Notes under the pieces: generated by a model | Told to the model about the DNA's origin: nothing | The model's database searches: none | What the model saw: the letters and a program-made list of their open reading frames with translations, nothing else | Made by a program: the position numbers and the translations under genes | DNA from: Gnetum montanum | Taxonomy: Eukaryota; Streptophyta; Gnetopsida; Gnetales; Gnetaceae | Direction of reading: 5' to 3' | DNA length: 64,000 nt | Assembly: GCA_015680685.1 (NCBI GenBank) | Contig: MNCI01023354.1 | Coordinates: 205,338-269,337, forward strand | Shown: piece after piece, positions 9,780 through 21,740 of the stretch | How positions within the stretch are numbered: the stretch's first letter is position 1 | Layout: every line of letters begins with the position of its first letter

Positions 9780-12400
9780 GCCAGGAGCTGGTGGCTCTTC
9801 CATAATCTTCTTTCTTTTGCCTTTATCTCCTAGTTTCAGAGGCTTGTGATGATGTAGCAGTGATTGAAATTTCTCCTCCTTCATTTTGGGATCATGCATA
9901 GTCCATGTAGATGATCTGATGTGTGAGGGGACTGGCACATCCCATGGACACGGTAGTTACGAAAACATTTGACTGGCTTTCACATACCAAGCCACAAAAT
10001 ACTACCTATCCTCTTCAAATTCCTTGGCCTTATCTCTCAACTCTTGATAATCAACAAAGCATCTAGCCAAGTCTGCAACTACATATTTCTGTCCATGGTA
10101 GCTTGCCTTAACTACCTCCAATTCTGCAATTGCGACTGCTAGCTTGTCAAGAGCTACTTTATGGTCAACAACCTCCTTTTCATACAACACATATGTGGCA
10201 ATTGCCTACCTCTCAAGCTCATTGCATGGGTGCCCTACTGTCAACATGGCCAAGTTGGTGTATCAAAGATTGGCCAACTCCATGTACTCTTTCAAATCAA
10301 CAATCTGTAGGTCTTGACTTTTAACCTCTACTTGGTGAGTAAGGGCATGTGTATCCAAGATGTTTCTCCAGTTAGATCGTTGGACCACAAAAGAATCTAT
10401 TTCACCCTTTACCATCTGGATTTCTTTTTCAATGCCTTCATTATACATGACCACTTGATCATAGAAGTGCTCCTTGAGGCAATCATGCTTTTTGGCCTCG
10501 TTCTACCATGCACTTATTTCAATGACCAACGTTTGTTAGATAGCGCGTACCTCCTCCATAGAGAGGGTCCTATTTTCTTGGGCAAGGCAACTCATGTCAT
10601 GGTTGACCCACACTAGTTGTTCTCTTAGCTAGTGGACACTTTCTTCTAACAAATTCTTTTGCTGCTCAATGGTGGTGAACTTATTATTTGCTACAATTAA
10701 CTACTTATTTTCTTCTTATAGGGTGATAAGGGCCTTGAGATGCACATGGGTTCACGCTTTTGCAACAGAAGCATCCCATACTGCCTACTCTCTTTCCTGT
10801 GCTAGGTTTTTATTCTCTTTTATCATTTGAGCCAATTTCTTAGTTCAAAAATCCTCCATTATCTTGAGCAGAATTAATGAAGATGGATCCCGCCTTTCCA
10901 CCCTTAAGGTTGCAATCTCTTGATGAAGCCTTTGGGCTTCTGCCTCTACATGCTCGACCCTATGCTCGATGATGACAAGTTTTCCTTTGGTTGAAATTAG
11001 TTCAGACTGTGCTGCAATGACATCACTAGGGATGTCGAACAAGGAGGTCGCAGTAGTCTATCCAACACATCCTCGTGTTCAACTAAAGTCATGGTGGGAC
11101 CAACTAATGTTTATGCATCCTGTGCACTTGTGAGATCTTTTGGTGGTACAATAGGGATGTTAAAGGATTCTTTAATTTGATCCTTGATAACATCCACTGC
11201 ACCCACCACATCCTAGTGTTTCATGACTATAGCTATAGTCTCTTCACTAGTTTTGAGTAGTACTTGAAATGATGCGGCGTTCCCAAAGATCTATTGTGAC
11301 CACTGGGCCTCTAGTCCAGACTCGAGTGAAACTTGTCCTATGGTAGGATTAATAGACACTGTGGGCTAGACTACATCATCAAGAACTCGAAAGAGGCTTA
11401 AATCATCAGGTGTTCCCTAGCTCATGACGTTTGAGATCCAAAGATGACTAAGTGCAGGCCTATAATCATACATTGGTAGCTATTGCTAAGGTGGTTGAGA
11501 CGGTGGTAACAATTGTTCAGACTATAGTTTATGGCTAGGTCCTGCTTCCTATTGCTACTTGGATTGCACCAACTAGTGCTTGAGCCATTCGATTTGTTAC
11601 TCCAGTTGGGCGATGTATCCCTACGCTGGTTGCTGCTCTTCCTGTTCTTCTTCCTCTCGAAGATCTTTTCTCGGAGGCATTGGTTTGAGTAGTTCTGCAA
11701 AAGAAGCATTTTGAGCTTTGTAGCATACATCATTGGTATAACCAAGGATTCTAGCATGTTGACACAATTTTTGGATTAGACAGGGGAATGACAAAGTGAG
11801 CTTCCTCGTCTTCACCTCTTCGAACTGCTACTCGATCTCCATGAAGTATAGTTGGGGAATGTTAGCTTGGAATTTTCCCATTAACATAGCACATCCCTGA
11901 GCCGCATAGGTGGATAGACGATTGAGCTCCTTCGTTGGGAACAAATGATATGTCCCAATTTTGAAATAGGTATGCTCTTCCAAGCTCAGTCCATTGTATG
12001 ACTTATTCTTATCATCAAAAGCACATTTCAACCATAGCTTACGACTCTCCAAATCAGGTCGAGTTGATAGAAACGACAATCTCGCTCCAACATTTGGCAA
12101 ATTTAGGGCTTTAGTGATTACCTTGACAGAATAAGAGACTATGTCTCCACTAATTCTTACAGTGGTACCTTATTCTTTACCATGCCAAAAATAATAAGTC
12201 TCCCCAAGATACCATTCTGCATTTTTAGACACAATTGACCAAAATGGAGACGCTTACAACTGTGTCTTCACTAACTGAGGGGAGAACTCCATGAACACCC
12301 CGAAGTTCATTTTCATGATGACCAAGGCCAATGTGGGACATGCTTGAATGGTAGCAAGGCATTCCAACGACAACCTGAGTCATTGTCCTTGCACTTGAGG
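9780..12400 (-). pseudogene. Accessory reading frame of element 2, not gag or pol; globular domain plus long coiled coil
   Basis: Read on the minus strand from about 12400, one frame runs through a few stops (TAG/TAA) to about 11620. After one shift it continues to 9780, giving some 850 codons of coherent protein-like sequence. The first third (SGDIVSYSVKVITKALNLP, KLWLKCAFDD, LSFPCLIQKLCQHA) has the layout of the putative plant transposon protein domain found beside some plant Gypsy elements (PF20167 type); that match is from memory and weak. A Glu-rich hinge (RKDLREEEEQEEQQ) follows. The last part is heptad-rich, for example VEHVEAEAQRLHQEIATL and DLARCFVDYQELRDKAKEFEED, and should form coiled coils. 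It occupies the envelope position. Elements 1, 3, 4 and 5 have only 0.55-0.75 kb in the matching interval. It may be captured host sequence or an old element gene. Confidence 0.6.
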
Positions 12401-12922
12401 TGCTGCCTCTACCTACATAGATTGAGCTTCAATAGGGGCTTCTATAGGGGCTTCTTGATGGATGTTGAATGACTGTGCCTCCTGCTCAATTGGTGGCCCT
12501 TGCTAGCCAGTTCAACCTTGATTTCCCTATGGGCATTTTCTCAATCCTTGTGATGGATCACCTTGGATTGCTCGTTTGGGGGCCATCTACAATTACACAA
12601 AAGATGAGGTTACTAAGGGATCCTTGTATTGATCACGTTACTCATCTATACCTTAGTCCATCTTTAGTGTACATTATAGCCATGTTATATTGCAGAGTTA
12701 AGGCCTTACTTACTCTTTTTTTTTTTCAAAATGGTCTAATAAGATAGTTAAGGCACTTAGGGATGCGTAAAAAGTATCTTTGGCATGGTGTACAATGTTT
12801 ATTTACTCATTTAGCTTTGATTTTACTTAGTGTATTCATTGTTTACCCTCAGAATACCTTTTAGGCGACAGCGATTTTCAAAGAAGAAATGTGACGTTAG
12901 GTGAACACAACAACACCCCCCT

Positions 12923-12936
12923 CCCCCCCACATGAC
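12923..12936 (-). promoter_or_regulatory. Internal PPT-like motif (copy c), element 2
   Basis: On the minus strand AGTCATGTGGGGGG, followed by more G, marks the same landmark as 5070 in element 1. The accessory frame lies between it and the 3' purine tract. Confidence 0.45.
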
Positions 12937-13554
12937 TAAGATAGACACTCCAGGGACATATAGGCATAAACGACATGAAAAAAGAAGTGCAAATGAGTGA
13001 GATATAGCATGTGGACGAAGGGCGTGTAGAGCTTAAATCGCTAGAGAGAAAAAATTGCAAAAACTCCCCTTTTGTTGTGATGAGAAAATGAAATTGGAAG
13101 TGCGGTTAAGTGTCATATTTATAGATTTTATGGCCCCAATATCAGGGAGTGCCCAAAAAAATGCTCAACCGACAATTTAACAAAGGCAGAATAATTTGAG
13201 CATAGGAATAAAAGAGTGGGAGGTACCACAACATTAGAAACCTGGGAATCTTTTCAGGATAACGCTAGGGAAAGGAATAATGCACAAAAGTGAAGAGGGT
13301 ATATAGTTAGGGAAAGGTGGAATGATGGGCATTAAGGCACAGTGGAAGGTGCATTAATCGAGTGGTAGTGAAAAAATAAGTAAAAGGCACAAAAGTTACA
13401 CAAGTAGGTCCTCCCCAAGGTAGGCACATGCCCATGATGCCCTTGCATAACTACACTAGAAGGTGTATGTAGGCACCTAAGGCATTAAATGTGACTAATA
13501 CCTGTCACAAAACATCACACAAACAAAAAATACACCATCATCAGTAGAGAATTA

Positions 13555-13790
13555 TGACTATGTACGTCCAAATCATAAATGAAAACAAAATGAACAGTGA
13601 GATGAGGAATGGAAAGCATGGTGGAAAGAGAGAACACAGAACGGCCTCCCAATATGGAGGTCATATGAAGCCCCTTGTGTGTTTAGTGGTTAAGGTGACC
13701 ATCCCAAATCCAAACCAAAAACAACCACATCTAATGACCTTGCATCACCACACTTGACCAATCCATCCTCTTAGGCAACATGGGTGTTAT
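13555..13790 (-). pseudogene. Envelope-position frame remnant (exon-like A), element 2
   Basis: On the minus strand the pieces EDGLVKCGDARSLDVV and LNTQGASYDL keep the phase of the frame at 63591-63868. The hydrophobic end has diverged and stops are present. Confidence 0.35.
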
Positions 13791-13933
13791 CATAGATCAA
13801 CAGCCATCCCACTAAAAATAAGAAAAGAGTAATAGGAAGTGCGAAAGGACCTTAGTTAGAGGGAACTTTTAGGCATGGGTACATGTCTTTCTAGTTCCAT
13901 TACTAGTGCTTGTAGTGCATACCCCATTATTTC

Positions 13934-13957
13934 GTCTAAGGGGTGTGCTTTGAATTC
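13934..13957 (-). other. Conserved non-coding block, element 2
   Basis: The minus-strand copy of the 24-base core described at 4372, again with GGTGTGGTT and an A-rich tract upstream (13965-14080). Confidence 0.6.
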
Positions 13958-13964
13958 CCATCAG

Positions 13965-14055
13965 TTTTTTTCTTTTTCTTTTCTTTTTCTTCTTTTTTTT
14001 CTTTTCTTTTTCTCTTTTGTTGTTGTTGTTTTTTTTTTCTTTTTCTTTTTTTTTT
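13965..14055 (+). repeat. Low-complexity polypyrimidine tract (A/G-rich on element sense strand)
   Basis: Nearly pure T/C, with a TTG triplet run. On the sense strand it is the A-rich tract that the other elements have at this place, expanded here by slippage. Apparent Lys-rich frames across it are artefacts. Confidence 0.7.
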
Positions 14056-14564
14056 GAATGGGAACCACACCATGCCAAGACGTATTTGACAAGTTCAACT
14101 TCCTGGTGGTGTTCAGCAATGGAATGGCGGAAAATTGATGACAACATCCAAGTGTTCAAGAGAACAAACTAGTACAAGTATATCAAATCCCCTTGAAGTC
14201 ACATCCTTTTCAATTCCTTTGAATCCTTCGTCAAGGTGGAGGATACCAAGCCATAGATTCATTATAGTTTAATTAGAAAAAGGGGTTCCATCCTTCCAAA
14301 ATAGAGGGAAACCATAGAATTAAGCAGATGGATGGATGACATGGACTCACCATTCACATAGTTAAACATTTATGATGGTAACAACATAGAAACAAATCCC
14401 CATCCCAAATGGACCAAAATAAAGCTTACTTATTGATCAAGAACATTTAGGAATGGTAAACAAAATAAATCAAAACAAAACAAAAACAAAAACAACAGAA
14501 AAAAATAAAATAAAATAAACTAAAATAAAAGAAAGTCAAAAAAAAAAGAAGGATTAGTTCATAG

Positions 14565-16721
14565 TTAGAAAGGAAGATAGCCCCAAGGACTAGGCATTGG
14601 AGGGAAATATGAACTAGCAAATGGGTCCATGCATTGTGGATACGTGATATAGGGCATGCTTCCTGGTGGTGTCACAGACATGGCATAAGGGTTGGGTCGG
14701 TATGCCAGTGTGGAAGATGGGGTAGCTTGAAATGTTCCTGGCATCCAACTAAGGTCGTGACAACTCGATGGCATGCATGGATTCTGTTGTCTCAGCATAA
14801 AATTGGAATCCACAGTAGTGGTCAAAATAGAAGTAGAGACAATAGGTGGCTTTGGTGTATGTACAGAAGGTGGTAAATCCTAAGGAAGGGAAACATTGTT
14901 AGGTTGCCCTTGCATAGGAGTAGTAGATACAGTGGGTGATGCTTGGCCTTTATGTTTTTTGGTGTGAATCATCCTGAAGAAGGGACGTTTGTGTGGTCGT
15001 AAAGGGTTCCCATCTGATTGATCGTTGGTATGCACAGTTGCTACACAAGTAGCCGCTTGTGGCTATAAAAGATGTTGTGTTGAACCCTTCAAAATGGATG
15101 ATGATGTGTGAAGGGGAAAAGCATGAGAACTTGGAAAAAATGATGAAGGATACGTGGCATGCGGTGGTGACAACATGGGAGATGGCATGTAGTGATGGTA
15201 TTTTGGTGAGTGGTACAAGTGAAGAAGAAGAAGGTGAATGGAAACTTGTTGGTGAAATAGGTTGTTGAGCGTAGTACTCACATGAGTACAGATAGTGAGA
15301 TGGCTACCAAGTGGGTGATTGTCTCCCCCACGACTGTGGTGTTTTTCACTATGGTTGAGGTTGACCATAAGGCTGAGGATGATTCCTACCCATGTGGTTA
15401 TAGGATGGACCATAACCGCATGGATGAAAAGGTATTCTTCTAGGCTTTTGTTGGCATAAGAACTTTGGATTTAGCGCAGAAGTCCAATGCTCTTGTAGAT
15501 GTAACAATATTGGGCATCGGCCCTTTGGATGATCATAAAGGTAAAGGTCACATTCCTCATCCATGTTTGTAGTGAAGCTATCTACCTTGTTGTCAATAGC
15601 AGTGTGTTTGTCTTGTTGGCCTTTCATCTCACTTGTTTCGCGATTGGTTCCTTTATGTTGAGATTCTTCATCGAAACTGTGTTGTGCCACACTCACTTTA
15701 GTAGGCTTGGCGTATGATGAAGCACTATCCTAAAACCATGTAGACATCCTATTCAACCTCGCATGGAATTCATCAATCAGTTGTTGTATTGGCAAGGGAG
15801 GCTAGGACATCTCCCTGTGGAAAGTTTCCTTATCCTGTTCAGTGATCGTTTTTGTTACAAACATTGATTCCTATTGGTGGTTTTCCAAACTTTGTTGTTT
15901 ACACAACTCCCCTTCTTCTTTAGCAAACCTTGAATTAGCCTTAAGATTTGATGTCCTTCTAATTCATGTAATTGGCCCTTAGCGTATGTTCCAAGGGTCT
16001 CTCGTGTTTGAGTCTAAAGCCCATCTCTGCTGTGGTGAAGTTGTTTTTCCTGGGAGAAGCCATGGCCAGGACATTTATGCAATAAAGAGTAATAACGGCC
16101 TAGGGCCAAATCCAAGGGCTCATATTCTATTTTTTGCCATTCCTGGACCTATTTTCATAACTGGGACACTCGAGCGTAAGTTTGGTACTTGTTGTTGAAC
16201 AATTCTAACATCGTGGATCAATGCTTAATAGAATTAGGTCTCAACAACTAATACGACACAGTAGCTTGATCAACGAGTGTCCAGGGAAAGAGTTTTAACT
16301 TCTGCCACATGTTGTTAATGTTCTGTAATGCACATGCATCATGGAAGGCTTTCAAATACTATTGCAGATCGGAATTATAGCCTCCTCTAAACCTTGGGAT
16401 ATATTCCATTTTGATTCGTTTGATATGACTATCCTGTTGATGCTTTTTGGGAATTCTAAGAGCCTCCTGAATGTTCGCTAAGCTTCGAGTCAATAACAAG
16501 GGTTTACTTTCTCCATCAGACATCTCCATAGATGGACACTGAGTTGCATGAGTCTGATAACCCTATAGGTAATTACGATGATGATATGAGCATTGCGTTC
16601 TTCAGCGTCTGTCATCAAGTTTAGGATGATCACTCCATTCCGTGTCACTATATATAACATTAGTTTGCTAGTGAATAGTTTCACCAACGGATAAATCACT
16701 AATGTCGTGTGCACGAGACAT
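14565..16721 (-). pseudogene. gag polyprotein of element 2, degenerate
   Basis: A minus-strand ATG at 16721 opens MSRAHDISDLSVGETIH, which parallels the start of element 4 gag. The gag core is at 16470-15980 (RGGYNSDLQ, STMLELFNNKYQTYARVSQ), the YDHPKGRCPI motif near 15510, and a Pro/Tyr/Ser-rich tail reaches 14565. In-frame TAG stops are frequent, including one in place of the Trp in the IHW motif that element 4 keeps. The sequence is nearer to element 4 than to element 1. Confidence 0.8.
15324..15335 (-). other. PPT-like motif inside gag (copy a), element 2
   Basis: On the minus strand AGTCGTGGGGGA lies in the Pro-rich tail of gag, where elements 1 (2391) and 4 (30611) have AGTCATGGGGGA encoding Ser-Trp-Gly. 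It may be only a coding coincidence. Confidence 0.35.
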
Positions 16722-16824
16722 GTTGGAGATGCGTGTGTGACTTGTTACTCCTTGTTAAAAGATAGAGTGTGGAAATGCCTACAATGAAGTTGTATGATAT
16801 AACTATCTTAGATAATTAGCACCA

Positions 16825-16842
16825 TCCCCAGCAACGGTGCCA
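16825..16842 (-). other. Primer binding site of element 2, tRNA-Asp type
   Basis: On the minus strand TGGCACCGTTGCTGGGGA starts one base after the 5' LTR, with two differences from the complement of plant tRNA-Asp. Confidence 0.85.
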
Positions 16843-16843
16843 A

Positions 16844-17639
16844 TGATGAGTGGTGAGGTACTCCTATGCCCAACCATACGAATATGAGCGCGTATGCATG
16901 ATTCTGTCGAACTCCATGGATGGGCTAATCGTGAGTTCTAAGATAGTTATTGTGCTTTGTTGTTCATTGTCTTCCCACGTCGGACTAGTGGAATCTTTGT
17001 CACGTGTGGTTTAGTCTGATGTGAGGTGTATGATGTAATGTTTTAACGCTACTCCTACCATGGAACGATAATAAAGAGTTGATTAACTAAGGGTATGAAA
17101 TAAATCCTACATTTAACCTAAGGTGATGAGTATCCAAACCTGATTGTCCATACACACCTTGGGCTTCACGTAGTTGTCGTTGGGATTACCAAACGCTAAT
17201 TGCTAGTGGGTTACCAAACAATACGCTTATGTGTTCACAATTGGTCGTACTCATTCCGCTTAATGACGAGGAACGTAAATAACATTAATTCAAAACAGCA
17301 ATAAATAAAGACATTGAAATTTTAATCTAAGAAAATAACAAATGCAAAGTGGATGCTACAGTGATGTAAATGATCTCGATCTTTATTGGCAAACATGTAA
17401 TGTGCCCAAGTACATTGCACTTGAATAAGAATGTCGTGCAACCATAAACATCACACTGCAGGCATACACTTGAACTAAAATTGGAAAACTTCTAATAGAC
17501 TCTATCTCTCCTATGTGATATTTATAGGCGAGTATGGCAAAAACGACATCAGATATCCGACATTGCCTATTGACCCTAATGATCCCCGATATCGGATCCG
17601 TGATATCGAAGCCCCGATATCGCTTTTGACAACTCATCA
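16844..17639 (-). repeat. 5' LTR of element 2 (796 bp)
   Basis: TGATGAG to CTCATCA, with the primer site on its left, so it is the 5' LTR on the minus strand. TATAAATA lies at 17519-17526 (minus) and four GATATC sites lie at 17545-17630. Confidence 0.92.
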
Positions 17640-17644
17640 CTTTG
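17640..17644 (+). repeat. Target site duplication of element 2, right (CTTTG)
   Basis: Exact copy of 8809-8813. Confidence 0.9.
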
Positions 17645-18149
17645 GTTTTCATTAGCTAAACTCTTCATGGATGATGTTTACATCTTTATTCATTAATGTT
17701 TATAATTGTCAAATGGACTATCCCAAAGTATTTTACATACTTCTAGACTTAGTTTGTCACTTTCCATGTGTGTGCTTTTCTTTTCTCTTATGTATCTTTT
17801 CTATGAGACACATCTTCCATCATCCTCAGCTCATAGGCATCATGCTTCATACAGGCTTGTTTAACTCCCATGCAACTTGGGTTTCATAATTTGGTCTTTA
17901 CATAAATGATATCCTATGTGTTCTTCTTCATACATATCGTAAGACTTTTTATTTCATACTTTCTTCAATAAAATTTTGGGTTCTTATGAATCTTAAATAG
18001 CTGAAACCTTTTGTTTTGTGAATGAGTCCCTTTGTTTAATTAGCTTTGTAGAAAATATTGATTTTAAGATTGGCTTTTGAAACATTTAAATATAATATGT
18101 TTAACAGGGGTGGGTGGTTGGTGTTGTGGATGTTGGAAACCCCAAAATA

Positions 18150-18286
18150 ATAATTGTACTATAGATACAACCCAAGATATATAGTCTAATTAAAACTATA
18201 TAACCCAGCATTACCCACCAAAATCAAACTCATGACTTAAAGCTTTCAAATCAAGAGTCTTACTACTAGGCTAACACCTCATTAAT
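18150..18286 (-). mobile_element. tRNA-derived SINE, copy 1
   Basis: On the minus strand it has an A-box-like TTAGCCTAGTAGTAAGA and a B-box-like ATGAGTTTGATTTTGG, then a tail related to that of the copies at 21249-21740. Confidence 0.55.
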
Positions 18287-19749
18287 TAATATATTTAACA
18301 ATCATTTTTATAATAGTCGTTGAATAAGAGGCCATCATTCGAAATGATGGTAAGGTACTTTTTTTTCAGGTCACAAGGGTTGTATTTGAGCTTGGGTATA
18401 ACCTTTCAAAAAAAAAACAGGTAAGCTTTTACTCATCTACTAACCCTCTCCTAACTTAATAAATCAAGCATTAAGTCTCCCAATAATAACCCTATTAATA
18501 GTAGAACATCTAATCTACTTCTAAGAATAAACTAATACTAACTATTTTTAATCACAAGTTATGACTTCAATTTGGTTCCGATTGATATTCAAGTCTAATC
18601 AATATAGCCTAAGCAAACCCCACCCTTTCATTTTCCCTCTATACAAATGTAACCAATAAATAAACCCATGACTACCATCATTAATTTCATTTTTTCATAT
18701 CTAGGTAATGGTAACTATTCTACCTTAGACATTTTGGACGTATTGTACCGTTCATACACGTATGATGCTACCATAAAACCCTAACTTGGATTTTTATCAT
18801 CCCTCCTAATAGCTATCACCACCATGTGTGGTGACCACATGCCATGATGAGGCGGCAAGTGGCCACACACACAAAGACAACCTAATTGAAAATGCCCAAA
18901 GCTCATTTCGTTGTTTTATCCTCAAACTAGATTCCTTTCATCCCCATCCAAACTTCAAATACAAAACATAAACGACACATTATTAAAAGCATAGAAGGAC
19001 ATGACAAGGCACACAATACCCCTACTACACGCAGGGCTCACAAGTCACCACCATAGGTTGAGCTTGCAATAACTTCCTAACCATTGTCAACTGCATAATA
19101 ACGTATTATTTCTTTTATTGTCAATAATAAAGTAACCTAGATGGTGAAAACATCCTTCATAGCCTTAATGCTCATCTTGCATGGTGGATGACTTAATTTC
19201 TTTGAGTGAATCCTTCTAAGCTAGAATTGCAAATATATATGTATGTATAGATATCCTTACCTAGAAGCTCAATAAGCAAGTTCTGGAGACTATACCTAAG
19301 CTTGAACCAAGCCTTATCACCAGAAAAATGTCCAAACAAGTATAAAATTCCTACTGCACTACGCCCTGGTCACAGCAAAATAAAACATGGAACTATGATC
19401 GAAGACGACAAAGAAAACAAACATAGCACATTATTAAAAGAAAGTGATGGACGGCGCCCTTAATGCATCACCGACAAAACATGGAAAGAGCCTCACAAAC
19501 AAGCTTCCATGTGAGACTGAGACTGAAATAGAAATAGAGAGGCAAGTAAACAAGCCACCCAATAAATTTGAAGCAAGTAAACAAATCCATGAATTGTAGT
19601 ATTCATGGTGTGCATGTGAGGGAGATGGGACAAAAACAACCATCACATTTCCACGGGTAGGGGTTGTGTCTCCACACACAAAGTTCCACGACATCCAAGA
19701 AGACCCAAAATTTCTTTGGTGGTCATTTCACGTTCACATTCATATCATT

Positions 19750-19869
19750 ATGAAGAGAACGTGGCTCCTTGTTCTATCATTTTCCATCCCGTTATCATTG
19801 ATGTTGTTACAGAAGGTAGGAAAGAGCCATGGATTTTTCCAATCAATGGATGACGAAACCTTTCCCTGA
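19750..19869 (+). CDS. Short open frame with signal-peptide-like start, unproven
   Basis: The frame begins MKRTWLLVLSFSIPLSLMLL, the shape of a secretory signal peptide, and ends after 39 residues. It lies in a less AT-rich part of the spacer. No motif or second exon was found, so it may be chance or the first exon of a small secreted peptide gene. Confidence 0.15.
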   Translation: MKRTWLLVLSFSIPLSLMLLQKVGKSHGFFQSMDDETFP

Positions 19870-21248
19870 CCATGGGCGTAAATAAGAAAAAAAAGGGAGA
19901 CCATTGCCGGTTGGCTGCATGTCCTTGCAGTCCCACACCACATGTCTCACTTGACCTTTGCCCACAATAATTGGGTTAATAATTTTTTTATTTAATATTA
20001 CTTCTAAGGAGGAGGTTCTGGGGTTGGCATTACCGGAATTTAGTTGGCCTCCCTCATCATTTTGGAACCTTTTCCCTTTCATACTAATGGAATCATGACA
20101 CGTGGCACAAGTGGGTTGTTACCACATGGCTAACCTCACCTTTGTCCACGATAATTAGGTTCATATTCTTTCTAATCTTAAACCTAAGAATAAGGCTCTA
20201 GTGTTGGCAATTTGACATGAACCTTATCCAAGGAGCCTTGCCTTGATCCTTGATTTATTTGACAAGACCGTATACCTTTTCTAAGGGTAGGCGTAAGCCT
20301 CACTTTTTGATTAGTTTCTTGGCGACCTTCACCCTCTATTCTTTATTTCCAGGTGGAATATGACGTGGCCCTTTTAGTGCCCACCCAACACCCTCCAAAT
20401 AAGTTAAAGTTTGGTAAAGAAGATGTTTCTTGATTTAGGTTGCTCTAAAAGTGGGGTCCATATTAAGAGGGAACCTTCATGTGCCGTGGGGAACTGAACT
20501 TGCTTGTTTGGCACGTTAGAATTGTTACTCACATTCGCTTTCATATCAATAAATACGTTGATGTTGGCTTTTTGATAAGCGAGGGCTAGTGCATGCAACA
20601 TCACACAAATTCGTTAAGTGTACTGTCTTTTTCTTTAAGCCATTCCATAGACGGGTGATTGAAGATATTACCTTTAAATATTCTTTAATGGAGTTAATGT
20701 GGAATATTCTCGACGTAGAGAGGTTGATAGTTCCTAAATATATTAATGGTACTGGGGTGAGCCACTATATCAATACTCGTTTTAACATTACGTCTGAGGG
20801 ATGTTGGTCGTTATGCTGTCTCTGTATGACATACAACTAAATTTGATTTCAGGTTGACCTCTTAAGAAGCTGGTGTGATATCTATTTAATATTTATATTG
20901 GCTGGCTTCATTGGTTGGGGTCAGTTGGTTTGGTTCTTCCCTCGGAGACTTTGAAACGCTAACCTTCCTACCAAATATACATTACTTTCCTAACTTAACT
21001 TGACTTCGTAAAATTGCTTTAAGTTTTTTTTTTTAAATATGGATAACTTCAACTCAACGGTCATTATCTATGGGTTGAATGTTCATCTTAACAAGGCAAG
21101 GTGAGGGTTAGTACCTTAGTAGATGAGCAAAAGCTTTACCTCTTTTTTGAGTAGTTCCACCTAAGCTTACAATGAAAGAAACAAGCACCTTACCCACACT
21201 CCAAATGATAGATCCTTTATTTAGAACTAATTTATTTCACTTTAGAAA

Positions 21249-21421
21249 CAACGAGGTATTAGCCTAGTGGTAAGACACTTGATTTGGAAGCTCAAAGTTA
21301 TAGATTCGATTCTAGTAGGCAATGTTGAGTTATAAAGTTCTAATTAGAATATATATCTTGGGGTGTGCTTATATTTCAATTATTAAACTCTTATCATTGA
21401 ATTATGTACCTTGTAATCCAA
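21249..21421 (+). mobile_element. tRNA-derived SINE, copy 2 (first unit of a tandem array)
   Basis: The unit starts with GAGGTATTAGCCTAGTGGTAAGAC, whose middle matches the Pol III A box. About 40 bases later comes GATTCGATTCTAG, which matches the B box (GGTTCGANTCC). A unique tail follows (GTTATAAAGTTCTAATTAGA, then TCTTGGGGTGTG). Box order and spacing fit a tRNA-derived SINE. Confidence 0.7.
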
Positions 21422-21587
21422 TAATGAGGTATTAGCCTAGCAATAAAATACTTGATTTGGAAGCTCCAAGTTAGGGTTCGATTTTAGTGGGTAATGTTGA
21501 GTTATAAAGTTCTAATCAAACTATATATCTTGGGGTGTGTCTATATTTTAATTATTAAACTCTCATCATTGAATTACATACCTTTAA
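21422..21587 (+). mobile_element. tRNA-derived SINE, copy 3 (second unit of array)
   Basis: Head-to-tail repeat of copy 2, offset about 173 bases, with B box GGTTCGATTTTAG and the same tail, including TCTTGGGGTGTGTC. Confidence 0.7.
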
Positions 21588-21740
21588 TCCAACAATGTTA
21601 GCTTAGTGGTAAAACTTTTGATTTGGAAACTTCAATTTATGGGTTCAATTCTGGCAGGCAACACTAAGTTATAAAGTTCTAATTTGACTATATGTGGTGT
21701 AGATAATATTGTTAAGAAAATGATTTGGGTTCCAACACTC
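21588..21740 (+). mobile_element. tRNA-derived SINE, copy 4 (third unit of array)
   Basis: The third head-to-tail unit, more diverged: TTAGCTTAGTGGTAAAAC for box A and GGTTCAATTCTGG for box B. Confidence 0.65.

Larger units (their letters stand above)
8814..17639 (-). mobile_element. Ty3/Gypsy (Athila-like) element 2, complete, gag plus accessory frame, no pol
   Basis: Two related LTRs (8814-9598 and 16844-17639) with TGATGAG/CTCATCA ends flank an 8 kb inside, with a perfect CTTTG duplication. On the minus strand the order is 5' LTR, tRNA-Asp-type primer site, gag, conserved 3' block, envelope-position remnant, internal purine motif, a long coiled-coil reading frame, purine tract and 3' LTR. 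No protease, RT, RNase H or integrase sequence was found, so it must have moved using enzymes from another copy. In the parts compared, the two LTRs differ mainly by C/T and G/A transitions, as expected from methylated DNA ageing in place. Confidence 0.93.

Noticed and set aside
13869-14159. Lysine-rich 96-codon open frame on the minus strand
   Set aside because: It is the translation of a low-complexity A/G tract; the corresponding tract in other elements is in another frame and shorter.
19000-20880. Possible gene in the less AT-rich part of the spacer
   Set aside because: Apart from one short signal-peptide-like frame, no exon-like chain with splice sites or known motif could be traced on either strand.
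21255-21330. Possible functional tRNA gene (A and B boxes)
   Set aside because: The sequence does not fold into a proper cloverleaf by eye, is repeated with a shared non-tRNA tail and has worn box B, so it is a SINE head.
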